Source: Hexactinellida sp. DTS-2022 (Eukaryota; Porifera; Hexactinellida). From it: a DNA stretch of 64,000 nt. The notes under the pieces were generated by a model. The model did not search any database and had not been told where the DNA came from. It saw only the letters and a program-made list of their open reading frames with translations. Of this stretch, positions 50,701 to 58,517 are shown in pieces (positions within the stretch are counted from its first letter, which is position 1; each line of letters begins with the position of its first letter). A program made the translations under genes and the position numbers. The DNA lies in the NCBI GenBank assembly GCA_028753945.1, contig JAPNXP010000002.1, positions 13,516,001 through 13,580,000 of the forward strand. The letters run 5' to 3'.

Positions 50701-53700
50701 CAAACATGGAAGCAAGTTTATAGTTTCAACCCTACCAGAGTTAAAGGATGCAAAATTCTTGGAGAAAATAGACGTAGAATTTACATTTAGTGAACCACTG
50801 GTAAAAGCTTGTCTTGGAAGTAAATGCCCTGAACTAATTGAACAGTTACTTAATGAAAATAAGCATAAGTTCGACACACTAGGTATACGTTTAATGCATT
50901 TGGCTGCTCAATGGGCTTCCAAACCTGTGATGAAATATTTGTGTGAAAAAGTACAAACTCAATTCCATTTCGATTCCGTAGATAACTATGGGAACTCTCT
51001 AATACATTGTGCTGCCATGAACCGAAAAGAGAATGTGAAAACTCTCAAGTATATTCTTAGAAAGACTGAGGAATACCAGAAGAATCAGAATATTAATCAA
51101 AAATTAATTAAACTGAGAAACTTCAAAGGCCAAACTGCCCTTCAAATTAGTATCAACTACAAAAAATACACATTTTTCATGGCATTAATCAAGCGTGGTG
51201 CCAATATTGAACAAAGAAATCAAGATGGCAATGGTATTATCCATATTCTCTTGGAAAAGCAATCTAGAGAAGATGACAAACCCTATGATACAATAAAATT
51301 CCTTATTGATGAATTCATAAAGAGTGAAAAACTTGTTCACAAATTGCCTAATTTTCTGAATATCAAGAACAATAGAGGCCTGACTGCACTCCAGATCGCT
51401 ATCAAGAGTTCCTACAAGGATATTGTAATGCTTCTTATTGACAACAGCGCCAGTCTTTGTGAAATTGATCCAAAAAGTGGCAATACTATTGTACATATGG
51501 CAACAGACAATGAAAGGAATGACTGTAATATCGAACTGTTCAATACTGTGATCAAAGCTGTTAAGAGACGAGACAAAGACAAATTTTCAAACACCATTTT
51601 AAATAGAAAAAACAATGAACAGAAAACACCGCTCCACATTTCGGTTAGAGGCAAAGAGAAGGTTTTCATGACCAAGTCTCTACTTGATGCAGGTGTCCCT
51701 TTGGAAATTTGCGATCGAGATAGAAACACTGCGTTACACATTGCGACAGAGAATAAGGACGAAGAGACAGTTAAGATTATTATGCAACATTTAGTTAAAA
51801 GAGGCAGAGAGTATCGTTTAGCAGATCGTGGAGTTGAGTACATGAGGGAATTAGTTCGTGAGAATAAGAAGAAACAAATCCCTGTTTGCATTCCAACAAG
51901 CCATTCTATTCTCAAATCTATGTTGCAAGCATGGAACAATTTTCACTATGTGAACTTTGGTGAGGGTAGACGAGGCTTCTTACTCCATTTGGCTGTGTTT
52001 GAACAGAACATAAGTTTGGTGAAGGGAATCGTTGACGGAATGAAAGAAAGAGAGAAACATTATGAAAGTGGTTCTAGAGAACTAATTGGTAATATTCTTT
52101 CATCTCGAGACAACGAAGATCTAACGCCATTACATATCGCAGCAGAAACGGGAAATGAACAAATCGCCTATATCCTGATAGTCGCAGGAGCTGACATTCA
52201 GTTGAATAGTGCCAAAGGCACTTCATTCGAGGTTGCAATGCAGAAAGACCACACTGAATTAGCTCTCTATTTTGTTAGAGAGGGTGCAAATATCTATAAA
52301 TACCCAAACCTGTTAGCCTATGACAAAATCAGTAACCAATATATACAGGAGGAAATTATTGATAAGAGAAAAGTTAACCTGGAGAGACGGATTAGCTCAG
52401 CCGATTGTACAATCATACATTATGCTGCGAAACAGAGCAGTGTCTCTCGAATCTCTTTTCTGCTCAGTATTGGGATTGCTTTGACTCCATCCGATAGAGA
52501 TGGGAGGCGTGTTCTGCACTACGCGATACAATATCGAGATAACTTTGACGTCCTGAAATTCTTCCTTGACGAAGCTACTAGGAGAGATGAACTCGATAGA
52601 GATCCCCCAGATCATATGACATACATTGAGGCTCTAATGCATTGCGATTTAGATGGCATAACGCCTGTGATGTTGGCAGCCAGCTTGGATCGCATAGAAT
52701 TCTTCAAGCTGTTAATAACACCAACTTATGATTACCTACTTGAAAGTTTCGAATCCCGTGACCCCGATGAGAATAACGTCATCCACTACCTGGCCAATAA
52801 TAAGTCGATCCGCACTGCTCAGCTTATAGTCCCGCATATCCACAAGACTAACATAGACCTCTTCACTCGGATCATGAATGGGAGGAATGTGGCTGGACAT
52901 AGTCCGATCGACCTTGCTCGTAAACGCGGCATGCAGGAAATGGTAGATCTGTTTGTGGACCTCTGTGATCTTGAGTATTTCGAAGCGTGCCCTGACGTTG
53001 TCCATAGAATGTTCAGAGATAAAGATTATGATAATTTCTCGAAAGTGCTTGATAAAGCAGTGATAGTTGATAGCCGAAATGTACAGGTCGCCACAAAGCT
53101 GATGGATTCCAATGAGGAGGGTGATTACCCTAATTTTGCATTTTTCAATTATAATCTTGCTTCGCTTTGGCATAAGCTGTACAGATCCGATGTTGTTAAA
53201 TTCAAATACCACCCTCTCGTGAAATTCTTGATCGAGGAAAAGTTGACCGTCTATCGTTTGTGGTTTATTGCTCTGTTTTTCTTCTACTTGATCCTATTTT
53301 ACATTCCATTGATAACAGCATTATTCCTAGCCTCATTAAAATGTGATTCTGAACTATTTCTGTATGACAGCCACGCAGATCGTTTTCGATTTTGTCTCGA
53401 GTTTTACATCTTGGTGTTTACATGGTTGTTTATGATTAATGAGGTTTTGGAGATTGAAGGGAAATGGCGCTACATTAGGAACCTTGATTTTTCCTCTTCT
53501 GAACTGAATTACCGTCCACAACATCAAGTGTTATATTATGGTGATAGGGAACTGAATAAATATAGGAAATTCTTTCAGAGTGCTGTCAAATTTGTGTTTT
53601 ATAAACTTCCTATATTTGTGCATAAACGTATATATAACTTCGATCGTAAGCGTCGATTTAAACTCCGTGCCGTGTACCAACACTTTAAAGAAACTTACAA

Positions 53701-54607
53701 TGTTATTGACATGTGTAGTATCTTTTCTCTCATTGTTCTATTCTTTTTTCGATCAATTTTGTTCTGGACAAATTCTTCTACTCTGAGTGTAATCCATTGG
53801 ACTGTTTCTGCTCTAACATTCTCGCTTTTCACGTTCAAATTTTACAAGTATACCAAAATATTTCCTTCGCTTGGAATTTATATCGAAACATTGTCCAACG
53901 TTCTTTCCAAGGATGTTCCAAGGTTCTCCCTTGTAATTGGACTTCTATTGCTTAGCTATGTTGGTAGCATACAACTGGTTGCGAGAACCTACTGTATATA
54001 CAATGGTGGGCAATGTTCCTTTTCATATTGGTTTGATGACCCTTCCGTTCCATTCTCCTCATTCACAACTCCATTTATTTCAGGTCTACTCTTCATTATT
54101 GATGGAGGACCTGGTAACTATGAGGGAAGCTTTCGTGGTGTACCGTGGATATTTTCACTTTTCTATCTTGTGTTTGCATTCTGTATCATTGTCGTTCTCC
54201 TCAATGTGTTCATTGCTCAGCTCTCGCAAACTTATGCAAATATTTATGCCACAAAAAATCTGCTTGATTTCAAAGCTGATCTTACTCTGGAATATGAAAC
54301 TCAGTCGAATGTTCTGTTTAAGTTTGATTGCCCAATCCGTCGTCCTTTGAAGCGTATTATGGTTCAGAGTATCATCATACCACTAGATACCTGGAAATCA
54401 TATTTTAGAAGTTATAGCCAGCGAATTTGTGGTTCTACTAATGGAACTGAAACTGAGAATGAAAAACAATCCAACATTAAGGAACTACAACCTCTTATTG
54501 ATGAGATTGAGTCAAGAATTCAGTGTAGTATTAAAGAGCTAGTCCCAATTCTCCGCAATGAACTTGACATGCGAGCAAAAGAGAATCAACAACAACTTAC
54601 TAAATAA
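44702..54607 (+). CDS. Giant ankyrin/TRP-like channel, C-terminal part
   Basis: Open from 44702 (ATG) to TAA at 54605-54607, 3,301 residues, in the same frame as the upstream part. It begins in the middle of a super-repeat (AKTIPPLQYAI is the usual mid-unit sequence), so it is almost certainly the continuation of the same protein. Four more non-ankyrin modules and many ankyrin repeats precede a six-helix channel at 53245-54240. These are S1 (LWFIALFFFYLILFY), S2 (FYILVFTWLFMINEV), S3 (IFSLIVLFFFRSILFW), S4 with the TRP-like GIYIETLSNVL segment, S5 (FSLVIGLLLLSYVG), a pore loop (FIIDGGPGNYEG) and S6 (LLNVFIAQLSQTYANIY). A 120-residue cytoplasmic tail follows. TRPA/TRPN/TRPV relationship is likely but cannot be ranked by eye. 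Function as a mechano- or chemosensory cation channel is an inference. Confidence 0.88.
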   Translation: MAYARLPANYHLCALEAKTIPPLQYAILKDNKESIEHLINKNVNIVFSDQTGVLILYEDESISQLCLEILSIKLNEPSSGLGYFAGFKSESTGWILTKLPGLRDPETRRLPLTHFEILGKDSIKDKSETSSNAMKAIVQCRCPKILDISFQKGIIDPKNDSTFSLFLAKNGSEELAIHFLKLYPGNLFLGNDGNYSMIESSLWNPNIKVLEALLNYLPSINQQHLPSDNTNSFTTQDEQISLCLYNSLRLSLGCQSTQPLEKLLNHQLRDFGIVKFNYFYEEKRNTLIQLVVIKQLQPIFMRVILSKLQNITDKEYTHIKCDMQNSLVPLIDSMNRDHNTALHQVVLLKQEELLDCLLDYNPSFLISDKDNNTALHLAVINKHLSFVKKLVAKTTKSNDLLAAKDSNGCTALHLAIDNVLILPNMKLDFAIPKSLLSSEANFYAKDNQGHTLLHHAILLENEYLRRETIDFLLEYENDHLSDKILHFNYTNSYPLHFAIDLLYPDVVELLLTRDPIVLVDLNENHQIALHIVIMDFTNSSNQEKNKAIFNLILKAIEKQEKMNQDYIWLDKRVICFQDNRGRTPLHLSVEYLNLFALKELLASSPCLDRADNKGNTILHQAVLQPSYSEYLQEILKFIKARFSDQLHEYHYAKNFELLPPLQLAIKQNNLPGLEVLIRDNIQLVFKYPHSNGCLTLCDGISNFSLKFLAKKHSENAETSYLTGYELNYNDVKYLVLSQLPGLNGTSVVEWSQCLEELSVQSIERCLRCILECRSQDPLRALFRNRLLQPTQRLNNEKFMSQFVSQHATKEVMEYYLTQHDETLYSFQEPNYRSMIESSICNPELDTIELLLKKLDTMDNAHDLIAVKECLHNSLELSLENEELGALSLLLEYHSKCNDTYGHKNESLLHLIINNDKYHTFISCLLDKVDPRDESTQIDKTPLIDAKNLDSKTPLHLVIEKRNLTNLTELLGYKPSLDVKDSFGDTALHYAVFMEDLEIVKEIVSAIKMGQLEKLMNLSNNEGCTALHLAVYLGNIPIAEYLLNEGCDYLARDQSGQTMLHYAVRIPSGDSTCSPMVKFILTYDGLHHNYTNLKTKNVDDRTPLHIAVLEDHHLIIQHLIDAITIAELQLDDSWISDRVLCYQDCDKKTALHLCVERGNTVALEYLLSACPCLHLNDKDGNIILHTATIYPTDEISIDKILKSIQSRFKEHFEEYLYDRKNVEELTSLQFAIKNAHYAAVETLVKSYFASIVYERPRGNITLNFNERLPLTFFKSVNNKDLFYIGYSCIPKIGYRTEEVIFVVCQLPLRFDNLSQTKIITDANEIEGISITNCDRELREHLLKAILNSQTSEPLEAYHNISQLTTDADLSNRSTLMHFAAEYGTEQVISFLFKQLKFDYTKTDGDRNGMFHRAVYNEIQNVMYLLRNIGDITVIINIKNKRGLRPLDVALSENKLDVFLEYIKMENKAELNYYDPHRNTLIHNIVSDIEKTDKCLEIFLEEVILRNGKSPESTFIDSTPMIDSRTQANQERYTALHLSIIGKNYSALDLLYNYEANLNLSTLNNGFSIVHLAILYRLDDPRYLQRVLEMIIARNSSLFNSQDTRGYSWPTQADWLPEPDMGPLIPACTISDVFCCKHGYAGWSIEIWSIASSFGYSPLHLAISFGMSCFVKYLLNGLNTPPNDECKHESKSQLFVRDPEGYTPLHYATMLQNGEANNIIRLLFEAEESRNIIDNSILTQRCNNGKTPLHTALSKSNFSNKDEPSQNIAFDIVVQILEYTHKLENPKNSITKIPESISYVDSYYRSILHHAVITNNNKIISRVLGELTMDDEQNLNRFGRLLLNYQDCNGKTALHVTVENNNYDTFNELMKYNPLLSLRDRNNNWTVLHCIIDCGCDDNFLDDIIKAVGKDIGTFNIMDHKGLSPLHLAIKRGNLRSVDKLGKLEELENLEDPGATLSIELGEIGCDTYTVGTSVEKDHLLLGNTEKKEGNLTQIEEYIVAFKHGSKFIVSTLPELKDAKFLEKIDVEFTFSEPLVKACLGSKCPELIEQLLNENKHKFDTLGIRLMHLAAQWASKPVMKYLCEKVQTQFHFDSVDNYGNSLIHCAAMNRKENVKTLKYILRKTEEYQKNQNINQKLIKLRNFKGQTALQISINYKKYTFFMALIKRGANIEQRNQDGNGIIHILLEKQSREDDKPYDTIKFLIDEFIKSEKLVHKLPNFLNIKNNRGLTALQIAIKSSYKDIVMLLIDNSASLCEIDPKSGNTIVHMATDNERNDCNIELFNTVIKAVKRRDKDKFSNTILNRKNNEQKTPLHISVRGKEKVFMTKSLLDAGVPLEICDRDRNTALHIATENKDEETVKIIMQHLVKRGREYRLADRGVEYMRELVRENKKKQIPVCIPTSHSILKSMLQAWNNFHYVNFGEGRRGFLLHLAVFEQNISLVKGIVDGMKEREKHYESGSRELIGNILSSRDNEDLTPLHIAAETGNEQIAYILIVAGADIQLNSAKGTSFEVAMQKDHTELALYFVREGANIYKYPNLLAYDKISNQYIQEEIIDKRKVNLERRISSADCTIIHYAAKQSSVSRISFLLSIGIALTPSDRDGRRVLHYAIQYRDNFDVLKFFLDEATRRDELDRDPPDHMTYIEALMHCDLDGITPVMLAASLDRIEFFKLLITPTYDYLLESFESRDPDENNVIHYLANNKSIRTAQLIVPHIHKTNIDLFTRIMNGRNVAGHSPIDLARKRGMQEMVDLFVDLCDLEYFEACPDVVHRMFRDKDYDNFSKVLDKAVIVDSRNVQVATKLMDSNEEGDYPNFAFFNYNLASLWHKLYRSDVVKFKYHPLVKFLIEEKLTVYRLWFIALFFFYLILFYIPLITALFLASLKCDSELFLYDSHADRFRFCLEFYILVFTWLFMINEVLEIEGKWRYIRNLDFSSSELNYRPQHQVLYYGDRELNKYRKFFQSAVKFVFYKLPIFVHKRIYNFDRKRRFKLRAVYQHFKETYNVIDMCSIFSLIVLFFFRSILFWTNSSTLSVIHWTVSALTFSLFTFKFYKYTKIFPSLGIYIETLSNVLSKDVPRFSLVIGLLLLSYVGSIQLVARTYCIYNGGQCSFSYWFDDPSVPFSSFTTPFISGLLFIIDGGPGNYEGSFRGVPWIFSLFYLVFAFCIIVVLLNVFIAQLSQTYANIYATKNLLDFKADLTLEYETQSNVLFKFDCPIRRPLKRIMVQSIIIPLDTWKSYFRSYSQRICGSTNGTETENEKQSNIKELQPLIDEIESRIQCSIKELVPILRNELDMRAKENQQQLTK
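53245..54240 (+). other. Six-helix TRP-like channel domain
   Basis: Domain within the giant protein. Six hydrophobic segments, a re-entrant pore helix with filter-like DGGPG, and a TRP-style S6 ending (LLNVFIAQL) are visible. S4 has few basic residues, as in TRP channels and unlike voltage-gated channels. An S5-pore loop holds two cysteines (CIYNGGQC) that could form a disulfide. Confidence 0.85.
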
Positions 54608-54784
54608 TATTTTTGAAAGGATATAATCGTCAATAGCTATCGCTTATAACTTCGATATTCATTATATGACTTGATAATTATAATCCTATTCAGTGATACT
54701 TATTTTGACTTTATTTTACATCTAAATGTATCCAATGTTTATTCGATATGATTTAGTAATTACATACGTATGTTTATTTTCATT

Positions 54785-54790
54785 AATAAA
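54785..54790 (+). terminator. Poly(A) signal of the giant channel gene
   Basis: AATAAA about 180 nt after the TAA at 54605-54607, in AT-rich sequence. It is the first canonical signal in the 3' region that I see. Confidence 0.5.
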
Positions 54791-55124
54791 CCAAACAAAT
54801 TAACTTCCCAAGTTCTAGAACCATGACTTTCTTGTCTTATTTGTATACCTTTATTTTAGCAGTAATTATAATTATAACTGTAAGAATTATTCGGTAATAT
54901 ATTAAAATTATTATTATTTTAGCCTCCGAAATGCGACACAAGCGGATCTTTCCGATTCGCCGCATTTAAGATAAATTCCATGAGGCCCAAGTATTCGCTA
55001 GAAACTGTATTTTAAGTAAGTTGTGTTGTAGATATGGAGAAGTACTCTCTTTAAAATTCATCTAAAATTTAAAAAATGTGAAATATTAGCTTTGTAAGAA
55101 CATAACTATTAGCAGATTTAATTT

Positions 55125-55455
55125 AGTGATGTGCTCCGTTACTCGGTAACGGGAGTCGCCGAGTAACGGTAACGGACATGATGCGGGACATCCGTTACTT
55201 TTAACTAGTTACCGTTATCTTTAAAGTTTAATCAGTTAGTCTTACCATTACATTTCCGTAACACTGTTACCGTTACTACGTTGAACATATTCCATTGCCA
55301 TTACTCCCGTTACTTTTAATGAGTTGCCGTTACATTAAGGTAACGGTAACTGATTAAAGGTAAACGGAGTAACTGAACAAAAGTAACACAGTAACGGTAA
55401 CGGAAGAAATAAAGTAACGGAGTAACGGAATATTTAGTACGGAGCACATCACTGC
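55125..55455. mobile_element. hAT-like MITE packed with GTAACGG units
   Basis: Flanked by 8-bp TTTAATTT on both sides (55117-55124 and 55456-55463). Ends AGTGATGTGCTCCGTTACTC and (reverse complement) GCAGTGATGTGCTCCGTACT. The interior holds many GTAACGG / CCGTTAC units in both orientations. Confidence 0.7.
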
Positions 55456-55688
55456 TTTAATTTAGATTACAATAATCTTTCTGACATTATTTCTCTCCTA
55501 TATGGTTATTAGTAAAAACAAATACTAGTATCGAATATTTGTACAAATTTAGGTTGTGGGGTAATTGTACTACGTACGTATTATAAACTCCTTGGAACAA
55601 TTTAATAGCGCAATAAACTCATTGATACCTTTCATTAGTTGTAGAATTAATATAAATTCTGAGGTTATACTTATTCTGGTATGCTACA

Positions 55689-56996
55689 ATGCTTTGCTAC
55701 TTCTACATACTCCTATTCATTCCTGTGAGTCTCACTTTTAACTTGAATGGGAAAACTAATTTCGTCAATAAACACCGTTTGGTTCCACTCAGCTGTCCAT
55801 GCGAGGATCCCTCGTTGTGCCAACCCACGCCTCCTGCAAAAGGGAAAACTAGATTAGCATATTCAACGGAATCTTATAATTGGAAATACTATGATTACAC
55901 TAAAATCACTGAAATTGCATTGTTCTTCGACATTTCAGAAATGGATCCACAAATGATCTGTACGGCCCATAAGAATAACGTACAACTCCATCTTGCAGGT
56001 TTCTTTACAAACCAAACTTTCTTAAACTCTACCAAAAAGGACATATGGATAGAAGACTCGCTAAAGCTGTTGAAAGACAACTTTTTAGATGGAATTAACA
56101 TTGATTATGAAGAGGCGCGTAGTGCTGAATGGGAGCCTTATTTAGTTGCATTAATTGAAGAATTATCTTACAAAATGAGAAAAATTAGTCCAAATTATCA
56201 ATTGACATATTGTATCCCATTACACCCCGAATTAAACCATGATTTGGTATCGATACCTAAAGCTGTGGACTATTTCATGTTAATGGATTATGGTGAGACA
56301 CTGAAAATTGATCCTGATCACTGTTATGCAACAGCTAATCAGCAACCAGTAAAGGTGATAAAAGGTATTATTATTTTAAGGAATTACTTGTATATTGGCC
56401 AACACCTTCTCTAATGTAATTTTCAGCACTGGTGGGGTCATTTTTAACAGCAAACATTCAATTTAATGAAGCCGGGTTTTTATATTGGAAAGGTGTTTCG
56501 CCGATATAAGGAAGCCCCTATTTTAATCCAATTATTATTCACAGGTCTCACAGGATTCCTCCAACTTGGTATTCAACCATCAAAGATAGTTATAGGCATG
56601 CCATGGTTTGGATTTCTCTACCCATGCGTTAATGTCACAAACGATGGAAAGTGCTATCTAAAACTCTGCACTGATAGGATAGCAAAAACCACTAACCCAC
56701 CTCAAGTATATGAAGAGTATATGCTTAATGGAGATTATATACTAGAAGAGAGTTGGGATTACGCAACACTCACTCCCTATATGACTATAATACCAAACTA
56801 TTACAACCCAGAGACATTGATACAGCAATACTGGTACGACAACGGGTATAGCCTATCACAAAAAGCTGATTTATACAAACACTACGAGATTAGAGGAGTT
56901 GCAGCTTTCACAGTTGACTGTGTTAATTATACAATCCCTGCGATGAAGGAAATGAATGATCAGTTTTGGGATTTCTTTACGATATTCGCAGATTAG
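55689..56996 (+). CDS. CTBS: Di-N-acetylchitobiase, glycoside hydrolase family 18
   Basis: Two exons: 55689-56364 and 56545-56996 (TAG at 56994-56996). They join at phase 1 (AAAG|GTATTA to TTCACAG|GTCTC) and give 375 residues, close to the usual 385. A signal peptide (MLCYFYILLFIPVSLTFN) is followed by CPCEDPSLC, matching the conserved CPC start of mature chitobiases. The GH18 catalytic motif DGxxxDxE is intact as DGINIDYEE; the last conserved Glu is the proton donor. Later landmarks are FMLMDY, IVIGMPWFGF and QYWYDN. It should act in lysosomes, cleaving the reducing-end GlcNAc from the chitobiose core of N-glycans. The intron holds a MITE. A 15-codon uORF starting at 55681 overlaps the start codon out of frame. 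Confidence 0.92.
56380..56518. mobile_element. 139-bp hAT-like MITE filling the CTBS intron
   Basis: GGAATTACTTGTATATTGGC on the left and (reverse complement) GGGGCTTCCTTATATCGGCG on the right, with a perfect 8-bp duplication TATTTTAA (56372-56379 and 56519-56526). It takes up 139 of the 180 bp of the intron. A second copy is at 9379-9514. Confidence 0.78.
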
Positions 56997-57115
56997 AGAA
57001 TATTCGTATTATTCCATTAAAAGGATTTACATGTATATTATGTTTTTATCTTTTCAGTATTGTGTATAGGTTAATTTCTTAAGAAAAGAGTTCATATGAT
57101 CCCAAAAAATGTTTT

Positions 57116-57160
57116 TATATATTTTATGATTATGATTATGATGATAATGATTATTATTAT
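57116..57160. repeat. Microsatellite, (ATG/ATT)-rich
   Basis: A run of TTATGATTATGATTATGATG-type units and ATTATT, in the 3' flank of CTBS. Confidence 0.7.
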
Positions 57161-57492
57161 TTCCTATTGCAATGCCTTGTGGGTAAATATATTCTCCCTC
57201 TATTTGTCCATTGCCACTGATATTATCTTTAACTTGTGCTCAATCATTGTAAATACATACTAGATACCCGAATCAGGCCCGGATTAAGGCACGTTCAGAT
57301 TGTTCAGCTGAACAGGACCGCCCACCACCAGAGGGGGGCCGCCATGCCTAACGTAAATTGGTCTCACTACCAGTGGCGTAGCTAAGGTTTCGGGGGCCCC
57401 GGTTCAAAAGTATGTGCCGGGCCACTGCCGGGGCCCCTGGCCCCACTAGTTCAAATTGGAGTAGTAAATTTTAAGGAGTGCATACATCAGAT

Positions 57493-57961
57493 CAGGCTTG
57501 GATCGGGTCACAATAATCGCTGAAATTCCGGGTCACTACCGGGCAGTGGCGGCGCCAGGGGGGGGCATGACCCCCCTCTTTTGAGGCTGCCCCCCCCCCC
57601 TAGAATAACAATGTTGTACAGTGTGGCCCCCCCTGAAATCCCCCCTGGCCCCCCCATAGCTCCCCTACCTGAAAATCCTGGCTCCGCCTCTGCTACCGGG
57701 TCCGGCTTGGACCGGGTCACTTAATTTTGATTTGACCCGGTTCTTCACAGTAATGCTAATTAAATCTTATTGGTTTGTAGAATTATAAAACTTAGAAAGA
57801 TTCATCTAATATAGTAAGGCGTTTAATATTTATGAAACATAGTGAACAATTGAAACTTATTTGGTATCGCTGGCCACTGTATACTTAACGGGTCAACCGG
57901 GTCACCGGGTCTGAGCTTACCGGGTCACCGGGTCATGAAATCTTGACCCGGTCCAAGCCTG
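57493..57961. mobile_element. 469-bp hAT-type element hosting a second hAT insertion
   Basis: Ends CAGGCTTGGATCGGGTCA and (reverse complement) CAGGCTTGGACCGGGTCA are flanked by a perfect 8-bp duplication CATCAGAT (57485-57492 and 57962-57969). GGGTCACCGGGTC units repeat inside. Confidence 0.85.
57544..57692. mobile_element. 149-bp hAT-type MITE nested in the element above
   Basis: CAGTGGCGGCGCCAGG and (reverse complement) CAGAGGCGGAGCCAGG, flanked by its own perfect 8-bp duplication CTACCGGG (57536-57543 and 57693-57700). C-rich and G-rich tracts inside. Confidence 0.85.
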
Positions 57962-58315
57962 CATCAGATGTGGATAAATTTGGGCTCGGAAATAACATTT
58001 CCCGCATTAAATACATCACTGTTAGTCAAAATGTATATGGTTAATAAAATTATAATTGTTTCTAGTTACTTTCTACTCGTTTGCATAACCAGAAACATAA
58101 ATTCTCTTCATGTTTCACTCAAGTAGTCTCAAAAGAATGTAGCTATGAAGCAAAGATACAATTTCATACAATTGATAACTGACAAACAAATAGTTATATG
58201 TATTAGAATACAAATAATTATCACATTCTTATTCTTATTAAGGGGATTTTATGAGGAATATATTTATTAATACACCACAGAGATGTATAATTATAAATTA
58301 TTTGTTTCAAGGCAT

Positions 58316-58450
58316 AGTAAGGCCGCGCAGCGGTCGTCTATTGAGGCGTGAAGCGCCGAACCGTCGCAAAGCGACCGAAACCGAAGGGCTCATATTATTA
58401 AAACTCGATCGTTGTTTGTGTGTTTGTCCGGTTGTATTAAGAGATGGGTG
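58316..58450. repeat. GC-rich fragment related to the tandem repeat family
   Basis: GGTCGCTTCGCGAC-type palindromes (here as GTCGCAAAGCGACC and CCGAAGGGCTC) plus TTGTTTGTGTGTTTGTCCG. This is the reverse orientation of the ends of the 24677-27902 repeats. A truncated copy or end fragment. Confidence 0.5.
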
Positions 58451-58517
58451 TATAGAAACCGCATTTACAATTAAGATATAAACTAACTTTCAAATCTTGT
58501 AGTAAGGTAAACAAGTA

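Larger units (their letters stand above)
33640..50770 (+). repeat. Ten copies of a non-ankyrin module within ankyrin super-repeats
   Basis: The module has a beta-rich first half (GNITL...L.F), then a core of the form [Y/F]xxGYxFxxxxxxWxxxxLPxLxxT, then a helical part (CxSxEPLxxAF...). Approximate core positions are 33725, 35320, 37145, 38985, 40725, 42560, 44945, 46865, 48545 and 50690. Examples are YYIGYLIQRDPKFRWIISDL, YWTGYSFTYVKKIFWVVSPL and FWIGYIIQFGTERNWIASRL. Each is followed by ESAVxNP, SLKLSLxN and LLHLIVxN segments, then about nine ankyrin repeats. Spacing is 1.6-2.1 kb. The last copy is the most worn. Matching is by eye. Confidence 0.85.

Noticed and set aside
31477-53212. Many minus-strand ORFs of 60-175 residues opposite the giant gene
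   Set aside because: They are shadows of the ankyrin coding sequence. Their Cys/Ser-rich composition reflects reverse-read ankyrin codons.
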